This document shows, in pieces, positions 44,554-52,580 of a stretch of 64,000 bases of DNA. Numbering within the stretch: the stretch's first letter is position 1; the number at the start of each line of letters is the position of its first letter. This stretch comes from Algibacter sp. L1A34 (lineage in GTDB: Bacteria; Bacteroidota; Bacteroidia; Flavobacteriales; Flavobacteriaceae), in NCBI RefSeq assembly GCF_009796805.1, contig NZ_CP047029.1, positions 3,610,001 through 3,674,000 of the forward strand. The letters run 5' to 3'. The notes beneath the pieces were generated by a model, which was not told where the DNA came from, searched no databases, and saw nothing but the letters and a program-made list of their open reading frames with translations. The position numbers and the translations under genes were made by a program.

Positions 44554-44570
44554 TGTTAAAATTATGTTAA
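44554..44570 (-). promoter_or_regulatory. TTAACA-N5-TTAACA direct repeat (Pho-box-like), copy 1
   Basis: On the - strand it reads TTAACATAATTTTAACA, two TTAACA half-sites with 11-bp period. This is the form bound by PhoP/PhoB-type OmpR-family regulators in other bacteria. It is 31 bases upstream of the -7 element, exactly as in copy 2. Confidence 0.5.
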
Positions 44571-44593
44571 AAACATTGTTTTTTAAATATTCC

Positions 44594-44626
44594 GATGTGG
44601 GTTTCCCGTAAAACAATATTTTTTTG
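44594..44626 (-). promoter_or_regulatory. Conserved 33-bp upstream element, copy 1
   Basis: These 33 bases are identical to 45932-45964. The core is GGGTTTCCC (palindrome-like), next to a CCGTAAAACAATA and T7 stretch. The element starts 23 bases from the direct repeat in both copies. No known binding protein can be named. Confidence 0.55.
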
Positions 44627-44680
44627 GAACTTTTTAGTTGTTATAGCTTGTAATAGCTAGTTTTGTTAGGGTTGATAATT

Positions 44681-45085
44681 TTAATCTGCTATTAATTGCC
44701 TCATGTTTTCTGACTGAATAGATAACTTTATAATACATTCATTACCCGATAAAATTGGTTCTATAACATCAGGCCATTCAATTATTATCCAATTATCAGA
44801 ATCTAAATAATCTTCTATTCCAAAATTATAAGCTTCTTCTAGATCGTTAATTCTATATAAATCGAAATGAAAAATTTTTTCATCTTTCAATTCATATTCA
44901 TTTACAATAGAAAAAGTAGGACTGCTCACATCGTCTTTACTACCTAAACCTTTCACTATGGCTTTTATTAGTGTTGTTTTACCAACACCCATATCGCCGT
45001 AAAATAATAGGGTTCTTGATGTTGCTTGCAAAATAAGTTTGTTTGCAACTTGTTCAACCTCGTCTATTGTATAAGTTATATTCAA
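44681..45085 (-). CDS. tsaE: tRNA threonylcarbamoyladenosine biosynthesis ATPase TsaE
   Basis: The 134-residue protein has the TsaE pattern: Walker A FYGDMGVGKTTLIKAI (about 29-44), switch-like DDVSSPTFSIVNEYEL, FHFDLYRI, and the Walker B-like WIIIEWPDVIEPIL. It energises the TsaB/TsaD complex that makes t6A on ANN-decoding tRNAs. The start is the TTG at 45085; no in-frame ATG precedes the Walker motif. It sits between the two peptide gene copies, with porX further upstream. Confidence 0.92.
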   Translation of the reverse strand: MNITYTIDEVEQVANKLILQATSRTLLFYGDMGVGKTTLIKAIVKGLGSKDDVSSPTFSIVNEYELKDEKIFHFDLYRINDLEEAYNFGIEDYLDSDNWIIIEWPDVIEPILSGNECIIKLSIQSENMRQLIAD

Positions 45086-45574
45086 TTTGAAAAATTTAAC
45101 ATAACAATATTAAGGAATTTAATTTAAAAACACCAAGAAATGTATCAAAGTAATTAGTGTTTGTCGCTGTTGGCACATTATTTCAAATTAAATAGCACAA
45201 AAGTAATTATCATTTTTATCAACGAGACTCGACCTTGCAGATAAGAGTTTCTGAAATGTCTTACAACATAATTTCACCCCTTTTTTTATGAAAAATAATT
45301 AATTTTCACAAAAAAAGTTGGAACTACCGATTTTAATATATTATAGATTGATTTTTTCGAGTATTTAACAATAAAAAAGCATTGCCTTACAGGATAAAGT
45401 TCTACGGTTTCACATTATGAATTTAAGCTAGTTTTTAATTGCTAATGGTTTCCTGCAAGCGTTTTGCTTAGTTTAATAAAATAATTGCTTGAACTATGTT
45501 TAAACTAAATATTTATAGAAAGAAGTAAATACTCAATGGTATTATTCTAAAAAATATTTATTTGATAAACAAAT

Positions 45575-45615
45575 AAAAAAAGTGTTCGAGATGAAAAACA
45601 TCTGGAACACTTTTT
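45575..45615 (-). terminator. Terminator after peptide gene copy 2
   Basis: AAAAAGTGTTC and AGATG arms pair with CATCT and GAACACTTTTT around an AAAAA loop. Read on the - strand it ends in a T7 run, about 63 bases after the stop of copy 2. Confidence 0.75.
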
Positions 45616-45624
45616 AATAACAAA

Positions 45625-45666
45625 ATAGATTGTTTAATTACAAAAATAGGCAATTAAACAATCTAT
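45625..45666 (-). other. 15-bp perfect hairpin in the peptide gene copy 2 transcript
   Basis: ATAGATTGTTTAATT at 45625-45639 is the exact reverse complement of 45652-45666, with a 12-base loop. It starts 12 bases after the stop codon of copy 2, before the true terminator, and may stabilise the 3' end. There is no equivalent after copy 1. Confidence 0.55.
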
Positions 45667-45678
45667 AGTCAAACTTTA

Positions 45679-45822
45679 CTATCCGTGCGTTGGTACTCTA
45701 ATTGCACTTCTTTGAATTTTTGCAGTTTGTTGCTCATCTTGATTAATTGTGTTAGCTGCATAAGCTGTAAACAACATTCCTCCGAAAATCGCGATTGCGA
45801 TTAAATAATTTTTTGTTTTCAT
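45679..45822 (-). CDS. Predicted secreted 47-residue peptide, copy 2
   Basis: It has the same length and layout as copy 1, with Thr for Ala at residue 3. Signal region YLIAIAIFGGMLFTAYA and the 25-residue mature part ending IRVPTHG are unchanged. It has its own -7 element, TTAACA repeat and 33-bp element, and its own hairpin and terminator, so it is a free-standing transcription unit. Out of frame within it is the start of the 180-residue membrane protein, which here stops after 22 codons (MSNKLQKFKEVQLEYQRTDS then KV). Only the peptide frame has been kept intact. Confidence 0.65.
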   Translation of the reverse strand: MKTKNYLIAIAIFGGMLFTAYAANTINQDEQQTAKIQRSAIRVPTHG

Positions 45823-45852
45823 TCTATAGGGATTTAATAATTAATTATATTC

Positions 45853-45860
45853 CAAATCTA
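45853..45860 (-). promoter_or_regulatory. -7 element of peptide gene copy 2
   Basis: On the - strand it reads TAGATTTG, an exact TAnnTTTG match, 30 bases before the ATG at 45822 and 31 bases downstream of the direct repeat. Confidence 0.6.
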
Positions 45861-45891
45861 AAGAAAGAGAGAGTTGTAAGATGTGCTTAAA

Positions 45892-45908
45892 TGTTAAAAT
45901 TATGTTAA
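45892..45908 (-). promoter_or_regulatory. TTAACA-N5-TTAACA direct repeat (Pho-box-like), copy 2
   Basis: The same 17 bases as at 44554-44570, with the same spacing to the -7 and to the 33-bp element although the DNA around it has diverged. Confidence 0.5.
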
Positions 45909-45931
45909 AAACATTGTTTTTTGAAAATTCT

Positions 45932-45964
45932 GATGTGGGTTTCCCGTAAAACAATATTTTTTTG
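45932..45964 (-). promoter_or_regulatory. Conserved 33-bp upstream element, copy 2
   Basis: Identical to 44594-44626 with core GGGTTTCCC. Beyond 45964 the similarity to copy 1 fades, which marks the far edge of the duplicated block. The remaining bases to porX show only the porX terminator. Confidence 0.55.
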
Positions 45965-46216
45965 ATTTCGATAAGTTGTTAATCGCTTGTTTTTACTCGG
46001 AGTTTCAATTTTAATGGATTATCAATTGTTGCTTATTTTCTAAAAAAACGGATGTTTTTAATGCATTATTTAATAATGAAACTAGTTAAGTGCTAGTAAA
46101 ACAATGAGTTGTAATGAAAATGAGACTTTATTTATTCGTTATTGTATAAGTAAAAAAATGATTCACCATCTTCATATAATAAATTAGTCTATAAAGTTAA
46201 TCCCAACTTGAAAAAT

Positions 46217-46255
46217 AAAAACACTAAAAAAGTCATTAGCTTAATTAGTGCTTTT
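46217..46255 (-). terminator. Terminator after porX
   Basis: On the - strand AAAAGCACTAA pairs with TTAGTGTTTTT (one G-U pair) and is followed by a T-rich tail. It lies just after the porX stop. Confidence 0.6.
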
Positions 46256-46261
46256 ATTAAT

Positions 46262-47818
46262 TTATTTTTTTGGATTAAATACAACAAAAGGAATTATCAT
46301 TTCTTCTAAAGATACTCCACCATGTTGATATGTGTTTCTAAAATAACTGACATAGTGATTGTAATTGTTTGGATAAGCAAAGAACATATCGTTTTTTGCA
46401 AAAATGAAAGAACTACTCATGTTAATAGATGGCAAGTGAATTTCTTTAGGGTCTTTAGCTACAAAAACATCTTTGCTTTCATAGGTTAAACTTCTACCTG
46501 TTTTATAACGAAGATTTAAACTTGTATCTCTATCTCCAATTACTTTCGATGGATTTTTTACATTAATAGTACCGTGATCGGTAGTTAAAATAAGTTTAAA
46601 TCCAAGATGTTGCGCTTGCTGAATCATCTCTAATAGCGGTGAGTTTTTAAACCAACTATGTGTTAAAGAGCGGTAAGCTTTGTCATTAGAAGCTAATTCT
46701 TTTACAACTTCCATTTCTGTTTTAGAGTGAGAAAGCATATCAACAAAGTTGTAAACAACAACCGTTAAATCGTTCTTTTTTAAGCTTTTAAAATTGTCAA
46801 CTAATTTCTTTCCAGCTTTTAAGTTCGTGATTTTGTAGTATTCGTGTTCTAAATTACTTAGACCTAAACGTTTTAATTGTGCTTCTAAAAATTCAGCTTC
46901 AAATAGATTTTTACCACCTTCTTCAGTATCATTTTTCCAGTATTGTGGAAAAAGTTTTTCCATAGCACTTGGCATTAAACCAGAAAAAATGGCGTTACGA
47001 GCATATTGTGTAGCTGTAGGAAGTATGCTGAAAAAGGCCTCTTCGGTTTCTTTTTTATAGTAATTATTTATTATTGGTTCAAACACTTTCCATTGGTCGT
47101 AACGTAAATTATCAATAACAACTAATAGTGTTGGTTGTTCTTTGCTAATCTCAGGTGCAATTTTTTCTTTAAAAAGGGTATGCGACATAATTGGCGCATC
47201 GGTATTTGGCTCAAACCAATCGGCATAATTTTTATCTATAAACTTTGCGAACTGCGAATTAGCTTCCGTTTTTTGAGATTCTAAAATTTCGAACATGCCA
47301 ACATCTTCAATATCTTCTAGTTGAATTTCCCAATAAATTAGTTTTTGATATAGGCTAACCCATTCCTCAAAACTATTAACCATAGATAAATCCATAGCTA
47401 TTTTTCTGAATTCTTGCTGATAATTGGATGTCGTTTTCTCGGAAACTAGACGCGAATGATCCAAATTCTTTTTTAAACTTAAAAGGATTTGGTTTGGGTT
47501 TACAGGCTTTATAAGGTAATCGGCTATTTTATTACCAATAGCTTCTTCCATTATATATTCCTCCTCACTTTTAGTAATCATTACCACCGGCAGGTTGTCT
47601 GTTTTCTCTTTAATTTCATGTAAAGTCTCCAAACCAGTAAGTCCGGGCATGTTTTCGTCTAAAAAAACAATATCAAAATTTTCTTCATCTAAAATATCAA
47701 TAGCTTCAGAGCCACTATTACATTTGGTAACTTGGTAATTTTTCTTCTCAAGAAATAAAATATGTGGTTTCAATAAATCAATTTCATCGTCTACCCAAAG
47801 TATTTTTATTTTATTCAT
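46262..47818 (-). CDS. porX: PorX response regulator with PglZ phosphatase domain
   Basis: The 518-residue protein has a receiver domain (1-120) with acidic WVDDE, phospho-acceptor Asp54 in VFLDENMPG, Thr in VMITKSE and Lys in YLIKPVN. A helical linker follows. The PglZ alkaline-phosphatase-like domain has VVIDNLRYDQW, ILPTATQYARN with the nucleophile Thr, FVDMLSHS, LTTDHGT and YQHGGVSLEEMI. PorX works with the PorY sensor and a SigP-type factor to control type IX secretion genes. All metal-binding residues appear present. It is followed by its own terminator, with the peptide genes and tsaE downstream. Confidence 0.94.
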   Translation of the reverse strand: MNKIKILWVDDEIDLLKPHILFLEKKNYQVTKCNSGSEAIDILDEENFDIVFLDENMPGLTGLETLHEIKEKTDNLPVVMITKSEEEYIMEEAIGNKIADYLIKPVNPNQILLSLKKNLDHSRLVSEKTTSNYQQEFRKIAMDLSMVNSFEEWVSLYQKLIYWEIQLEDIEDVGMFEILESQKTEANSQFAKFIDKNYADWFEPNTDAPIMSHTLFKEKIAPEISKEQPTLLVVIDNLRYDQWKVFEPIINNYYKKETEEAFFSILPTATQYARNAIFSGLMPSAMEKLFPQYWKNDTEEGGKNLFEAEFLEAQLKRLGLSNLEHEYYKITNLKAGKKLVDNFKSLKKNDLTVVVYNFVDMLSHSKTEMEVVKELASNDKAYRSLTHSWFKNSPLLEMIQQAQHLGFKLILTTDHGTINVKNPSKVIGDRDTSLNLRYKTGRSLTYESKDVFVAKDPKEIHLPSINMSSSFIFAKNDMFFAYPNNYNHYVSYFRNTYQHGGVSLEEMIIPFVVFNPKK

Positions 47819-47915
47819 TTGTATGTTTTTTGTAATGATTTATAAAGTCTAAAATAATTGCTTATTTATGAAAATCACGATGACTAAATTGTTAGTTATG
47901 CTCATTTCATATAGC

Positions 47916-47923
47916 TATATTTG
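47916..47923 (+). promoter_or_regulatory. Candidate -7 element of the HD-domain gene
   Basis: TATATTTG is an exact TAnnTTTG match 27 bases before the TTG start at 47951. Confidence 0.5.
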
Positions 47924-47950
47924 TAAATAATAATTGTAAAAACTTAAAGT

Positions 47951-49171
47951 TTGAACAAACTAAAGATATTAAACGACCCAATTTACGGATTTATTACTAT
48001 TCCAAATTCGCTGATATTCGATTTAATTCAACATAAATACTTTCAACGCTTACGTAGAATTACACAAATGGGTTTATCCTATATGGTATATCCGGGAGCA
48101 CATCACACTCGATTTCATCATGCCATAGGTTGTGTACATTTAATGCAACAAGCTGTCAATGTATTACGTTTTAAAGGAGTTAGCATTTCTGAAGAAGAAG
48201 AAACAGCCTTATATGTTGCTATTTTATTACATGATATTGGGCATGGTCCATTCTCTCATGCTATGGAGCATAGCATTGTAAATAATATATCGCACGAGCA
48301 AATTTCACTCCTTTTTATGGAGCGTTTAAACGAAGAATTTAACGGAAGTTTAACGCTTGCCATTGAAATATTTAAGGGTAATTATCACCGTGAATTTATG
48401 TGCCAGCTTATTTCTGGTCAATTTGATATGGATCGGGCCGATTATTTAAAGCGTGATAGTTTTTACACAGGTGTAGCAGAAGGTAATATAAATAGTGAGC
48501 GCTTAATTACCATGCTAAATGCTGTTGATGATAAATTAGTAGTTGAAGAAAAAGGGATTTATAGCGTAGAGAAATTTATAATTGCGCGCCGTTTAATGTA
48601 TTGGCAGGTGTATTTGCATAAAACAGGCATCGTGGCCGAGCAACTTTTAATACGTGTTTTGAAGCGAGCAAAGGAATTAGCTTTAAAAGGGGTGAAGCTA
48701 GAAGCTAGTAAACCGCTTCAGTATTTTTTAAATAATATAGTTTCAATTGATGATTTTAATGATGAAATATTAGATCTATTTTCTCAATTGGATGATTACG
48801 ATGTAATTTCGGCCATGAAAGCTTGGCAATATCATGACGATTTTGTTTTAAGTAACATATGCGAAATGATTATTAATCGTAATCTATTAAAAATTAAACT
48901 GAAGAATAAGCCTATTGGAAAGCAAAACTTAGAAAAACAGATAAAAATCTTTATTTCTGCTCATAAAATAAGCAGGGAAGAAGCCGAATATTTTGTGTTT
49001 ACCGGAAGCATTTCTAACCAAGCATATCAATTAAAACATCAGGGAATTAATATATTACACAAGTCTGGTAAAATTGAAGATATAGTAAAAGCATCCGATC
49101 AACTTAATTTAAAAGCACTGTCGAAACCTGTCACCAAATATTATATATGTTACCCTAAGGTTAAAGTTTAG
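47951..49171 (+). CDS. HD-domain (dGTPase/SAMHD1-like) phosphohydrolase
   Basis: The 406-residue protein has the N-terminal INDPIYGFI-like LNDPIYGFITI, RRITQMGLSYMVYPGAHHTR and FHHAIGCVHL, and the metal-binding HD motif AILLHDIGHGPFSHAMEH. QFDMDRADYLKRDSFYTGV gives the last Asp ligand. The family hydrolyses nucleotides, often dNTPs; the true substrate here is unknown. The start is a TTG at 47951, which fits the family N-terminus, and no ATG does. It is upstream of lpxD on the same strand, a common Bacteroidota arrangement. Confidence 0.87.
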   Translation: MNKLKILNDPIYGFITIPNSLIFDLIQHKYFQRLRRITQMGLSYMVYPGAHHTRFHHAIGCVHLMQQAVNVLRFKGVSISEEEETALYVAILLHDIGHGPFSHAMEHSIVNNISHEQISLLFMERLNEEFNGSLTLAIEIFKGNYHREFMCQLISGQFDMDRADYLKRDSFYTGVAEGNINSERLITMLNAVDDKLVVEEKGIYSVEKFIIARRLMYWQVYLHKTGIVAEQLLIRVLKRAKELALKGVKLEASKPLQYFLNNIVSIDDFNDEILDLFSQLDDYDVISAMKAWQYHDDFVLSNICEMIINRNLLKIKLKNKPIGKQNLEKQIKIFISAHKISREEAEYFVFTGSISNQAYQLKHQGINILHKSGKIEDIVKASDQLNLKALSKPVTKYYICYPKVKV

Positions 49172-49182
49172 CACATTTTTCC

Positions 49183-49190
49183 TATTTTTG
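49183..49190 (+). promoter_or_regulatory. Candidate -7 element of the lpxD operon
   Basis: TATTTTTG is an exact TAnnTTTG match 33 bases before the GTG start of lpxD. Confidence 0.45.
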
Positions 49191-49223
49191 CCAAAATCAA
49201 ACAAAAAACAATAAATTTTTAGT

Positions 49224-50249
49224 GTGAAGTTTACTGCACAACAAATAGCTGGTATTTTAGAAGGAGAAGTTATAGGTAACCCTGAAACTGAAGTATTCAA
49301 GCTATCCAAAATAGAAGAAGGGTTTGAAGGTTCGTTAACCTTTTTAGCCAATCCCAAATACACCTCATTTATATATAAAACCGAAGCGTCTATTACAATT
49401 GTAAATAAAACGTTTAAACCGGAAAACGAGTTAAAAACCACTTTAATTAAGGTAGATGATGCTTATATGGCATTCTCGAAAATACTTGAATACTATAATT
49501 CGGTAAAACTTAATAAAGTAGGCGTAGAGCAACCGTCATTCATATCAGAATCAGCTAAATACGGCGAAAATGTTTATATTGGCGCTTTCAGTTATATTGG
49601 TGATAATGTTGTACTTGGCGATAACGTAAAAATATTTCCGAACAGTTATATTGGTGATAATGCTGTATTGGGAGATAATACCATTATCTTTTCTGGAGCT
49701 AAACTTTATTCTGAAACCATTGTTGGAAAAAGTTGCGTTATTAATTCGGGTGCCATCATTGGTGCCGACGGATTTGGATTTGCGCCAAATGAAGATGGAG
49801 GTTATACTAAAGTGCCACAAATAGGAAATGTAATTCTTGAAGATTATGTAGATGTTGGTGCTTGCACTACTATAGATAGAGCAACTTTAGGTTCAACAAT
49901 TGTGCGTGAAGGTGTTAAATTGGATAATCAAATCCAAATTGCGCATAATGTAGAAATTGGAAAAAATACAGTAATTGCAGCGCAAACTGGTATTGCTGGC
50001 TCAACACATATTGGTGAACATTGCCAAATTGGTGGTCAAGTTGGTATTGCAGGGCATATTACCATTGGAAACAATGTGAAAATACAAGCACAGTCTGGTA
50101 TTGCTAGACATGTAAAAGATAATGAAATACTCCAAGGTTCACCAGCTTTGGCAATTAGCGATTATAATAAGTCGTATGTTCATTTTAAAAATCTGCCTAA
50201 GATTGTTAAAAATATAAATGATTTAGAAAAAATAAATGGGAATAGTTAA
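49224..50249 (+). CDS. lpxD: UDP-3-O-(3-hydroxyacyl)glucosamine N-acyltransferase
   Basis: The 341-residue protein adds the second acyl chain in lipid A synthesis. An N-terminal uridine-binding domain (1-100) has [21 protein letters not shown] long left-handed beta-helix follows, with [34 protein letters not shown] and the catalytic histidine in [12 protein letters not shown]. The start is GTG at 49224. Its end overlaps lpxC/fabZ by 14 bp. Length and motifs are those of a complete LpxD. Confidence 0.94.
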   Translation: MKFTAQQIAGILEGEVIGNPETEVFKLSKIEEGFEGSLTFLANPKYTSFIYKTEASITIVNKTFKPENELKTTLIKVDDAYMAFSKILEYYNSVKLNKVGVEQPSFISESAKYGENVYIGAFSYIGDNVVLGDNVKIFPNSYIGDNAVLGDNTIIFSGAKLYSETIVGKSCVINSGAIIGADGFGFAPNEDGGYTKVPQIGNVILEDYVDVGACTTIDRATLGSTIVREGVKLDNQIQIAHNVEIGKNTVIAAQTGIAGSTHIGEHCQIGGQVGIAGHITIGNNVKIQAQSGIARHVKDNEILQGSPALAISDYNKSYVHFKNLPKIVKNINDLEKINGNS

Positions 50250-51642
50250 CACTGAGATTAGACAAAAAACCATTCTTAAAGAAGTTACTCTAACAGGAGT
50301 TGGTTTGCACACAGGTAAAAATGTAACTTTAACATTTAAGCCTGCGCCAGCAAATTCTGGTTTACGTTTTAAACGCGTAGATTTAGAAGGGGCACCTATT
50401 ATAGAAGCAGATGCCAATTATGTAACAAGCACACAGCGTGGTACATGTTTAGAGAAGAATGGAGTAACCATCCAAACTTCAGAACATGTTTTAGCCGCTT
50501 TTGTAGGTTTAGATGTTGATAATGCTATTATAGAATTAAACGCTGCCGAGCCTCCAATTATGGATGGATCGTCTAAGTTTTTTGTTGAAGCTATCGAAAA
50601 AGCTGAAATAGTAGAATTGGATGCTTTTAGAGAAGAGTATGAGGTTACTGAAATCATTTCTTATGTAGATGAAGAGTCTGGTAGCGAAATTTTAGTAATG
50701 CCTGCTAAAGAATATCAAATAACCACTATGGTGGATTTTGGGACTAAAATTTTAGGAACTCAAAATGCAACATTAAATCAAATTTCAGATTTTAAAGAAG
50801 ATATTTCTAACGCTAGAACATTTAGTTTTCTTCATGAAATTGAAATGCTTTTAGAACATGGTTTAATTAAAGGTGGTGATTTAAATAATGCTATTGTTTA
50901 TGTTGATAAAGCTTTATCTCCAGAAACAATGGAAAAATTAAGAGTTGCTTTTAATAAAGATAACATTGCCGTTAAACCCAATGGTATTTTAGATAATTTA
51001 ACGCTACATCACCCAAATGAAGCTGCGCGCCATAAACTTTTAGATGTTTTAGGCGATTTAGCTTTAGTTGGTACACGCATTCGCGGAAAAGTGATTGCTA
51101 ACAAGCCTGGGCATTATATTAATACGCAGTTTGCTAAAAAATTATCTAAACTTATAAAAATAGAACGTAGAAACAATGTACCAAAAATTGATTTGCATCA
51201 AACACCTTTAATGGATGTGAATCAAATTATGGACATGTTGCCTCACCGTCAACCTTTTTTACTTATTGATAAAGTTTTCGAACTTTCTGATAATCATGTA
51301 ATCGCTCAGAAAAATGTAACCATGAACGAAGAGTTCTTTAAAGGTCATTTTCCTGGAGCACCAGTAATGCCAGGTGTTTTAATTGTAGAAGCCATGGCAC
51401 AAACCGGTGGTGTTTTAGTTTTAAACACCGTTCCAGATCCAGAAAATTATTTAACCTTTTTCATGAAAATGGATAAAGTAAAATTTAAACAAAAAGTGGT
51501 GCCAGGTGATACATTAATTTTTAAATGCTCACTAATTACACCAATACGCCGTGGTATTTGCCACATGCAAGGTTATGCCTATTCAAACGGTAAACTTGTT
51601 GCAGAAGCCGAATTAATGGCTCAAATATCAAAAGTAAAATAA
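50236..51642 (+). CDS. lpxC/fabZ: Bifunctional LpxC deacetylase / FabZ dehydratase
   Basis: The 468-residue fusion has LpxC at 1-310, with [19 protein letters not shown], the zinc histidine in [49 protein letters not shown] and [11 protein letters not shown]. FabZ follows at about 320-468, with [14 protein letters not shown] and [20 protein letters not shown]. LpxC removes the acetyl group from UDP-3-O-acyl-GlcNAc, and FabZ dehydrates 3-hydroxyacyl-ACP. The fusion is typical of Bacteroidota and ties lipid A to fatty acid synthesis. It overlaps lpxD and precedes lpxA. Confidence 0.96.
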   Translation: MGIVNTEIRQKTILKEVTLTGVGLHTGKNVTLTFKPAPANSGLRFKRVDLEGAPIIEADANYVTSTQRGTCLEKNGVTIQTSEHVLAAFVGLDVDNAIIELNAAEPPIMDGSSKFFVEAIEKAEIVELDAFREEYEVTEIISYVDEESGSEILVMPAKEYQITTMVDFGTKILGTQNATLNQISDFKEDISNARTFSFLHEIEMLLEHGLIKGGDLNNAIVYVDKALSPETMEKLRVAFNKDNIAVKPNGILDNLTLHHPNEAARHKLLDVLGDLALVGTRIRGKVIANKPGHYINTQFAKKLSKLIKIERRNNVPKIDLHQTPLMDVNQIMDMLPHRQPFLLIDKVFELSDNHVIAQKNVTMNEEFFKGHFPGAPVMPGVLIVEAMAQTGGVLVLNTVPDPENYLTFFMKMDKVKFKQKVVPGDTLIFKCSLITPIRRGICHMQGYAYSNGKLVAEAELMAQISKVK

Positions 51643-51654
51643 GATGTGATTTTT

Positions 51655-51697
51655 AGATTTAATCAAATTGAGCTCAAAACTAAATTTGATTAAATCT
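51655..51697 (+). terminator. 15-bp hairpin between lpxC/fabZ and lpxA
   Basis: AGATTTAATCAAATT at 51655-51669 pairs exactly with 51683-51697 across a 13-base loop. Only weak T-richness follows, so it may be an mRNA stabiliser or partial terminator. Its second arm includes TAAATTTG, a possible -7 element for lpxA at 51681-51688. Confidence 0.5.
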
Positions 51698-51733
51698 AGT
51701 TTATCACTTTTCTACTAAACTAAAATATATAAA

Positions 51734-52519
51734 ATGAATCAACCATTAGCGTATGTGCATCCTGGTGCAAAAATCGCAAAAAATGTGGTCATAGAGCCTT
51801 TTACAACTATACATAATAATGTTATAATTGGAGATGGCACATGGATAGGGAGTAATGTTACCATTATGGAAGGTGCACGCATAGGGAAAAATTGTAATAT
51901 TTTTCCAGGTTCTGTAATTTCTGCTGTACCACAAGATTTAAAATATAACGATGAAGATACTACGGTAGAAATTGGAAACAATGTTACCATTCGTGAATGT
52001 GTTACCATTAATAGAGGAACCACTGATAGAATGAAAACCGTAATAGGCGATAATTGTTTAATTATGGCGTATTGCCATATAGCTCATGATTGTATTGTGG
52101 GTAAAAACTGTATTTTCTCTAATAATAGTACGCTTGCAGGACATATTACCGTTGGTGATTATGTGGTTATGGCAGGTATGACGGCTGTACATCAATTTGT
52201 TTCGGTTGGTAATCACGCTTTTGTAACTGGAGGATCTTTAGTTAGAAAAGATGTACCACCTTATGTAAAAGCAGCGAGAGAACCATTATCTTATGTTGGT
52301 ATTAATTCTGTAGGTTTACGTCGTCGTGGTTATACTACCGATAAAATAAGAGAAATTCAAGATATTTACAGAATTCTTTATCAAAAAAATTATAATAATA
52401 CACAGGCTGCCGATTTAATCGAAGCAGAAATGGAAGCGACTCCGGAACGTGATGAAATTCTTCAATTTATCAGGAATTCTCATCGAGGTATCATGAAAGG
52501 ATATTTCAAATCAAATTAA
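51734..52519 (+). CDS. lpxA: UDP-N-acetylglucosamine O-acyltransferase
   Basis: The 261-residue hexapeptide protein starts lipid A synthesis by moving 3-hydroxyacyl from ACP to UDP-GlcNAc. It has AYVHPGAKIAKNVVIEPFTT, VISAVPQDLKYNDEDTTVEI, VTINRGTTDR, the catalytic histidine in MAYCHIAHDCIVG, MAGMTAVHQFVSVGNHAFV, and the C-terminal helical domain VGINSVGLRRRGYT. It is complete and lies in the lpx cluster 91 bp after lpxC/fabZ. Confidence 0.95.
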   Translation: MNQPLAYVHPGAKIAKNVVIEPFTTIHNNVIIGDGTWIGSNVTIMEGARIGKNCNIFPGSVISAVPQDLKYNDEDTTVEIGNNVTIRECVTINRGTTDRMKTVIGDNCLIMAYCHIAHDCIVGKNCIFSNNSTLAGHITVGDYVVMAGMTAVHQFVSVGNHAFVTGGSLVRKDVPPYVKAAREPLSYVGINSVGLRRRGYTTDKIREIQDIYRILYQKNYNNTQAADLIEAEMEATPERDEILQFIRNSHRGIMKGYFKSN

Positions 52520-52580
52520 ATATGAATTAGTCAATTTTTAATCGACTAAAATCAAATAATAAATTTTCAAAAAAAACATT

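Larger units (their letters stand above)
45086..45678. other. Non-coding region between tsaE and peptide gene copy 2
   Basis: The region holds two hairpins (45575-45615 and 45625-45666). On the - strand TACTTTTG at 45198-45205 matches TAnnTTTG about 113 bases before the tsaE start. The central part (45210-45560) has no coding frame, RNA signature or repeat I can support. Confidence 0.4.

Noticed and set aside
45210-45560. AT-rich gap between tsaE and peptide copy 2 considered for an RNA gene
   Set aside because: No tRNA-like fold, T-loop sequence or conserved riboswitch core could be found.
49551-49820. Antisense frames over lpxD and lpxA
   Set aside because: They arise from the regular codon pattern of hexapeptide repeats and have Asn/Ile-rich nonsense composition.
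49560-50110. Repetitive DNA in lpxD considered as a CRISPR or tandem array
   Set aside because: The periodicity follows the six-residue beta-helix coils and is degenerate. No CRISPR array or cas gene is present in the window.
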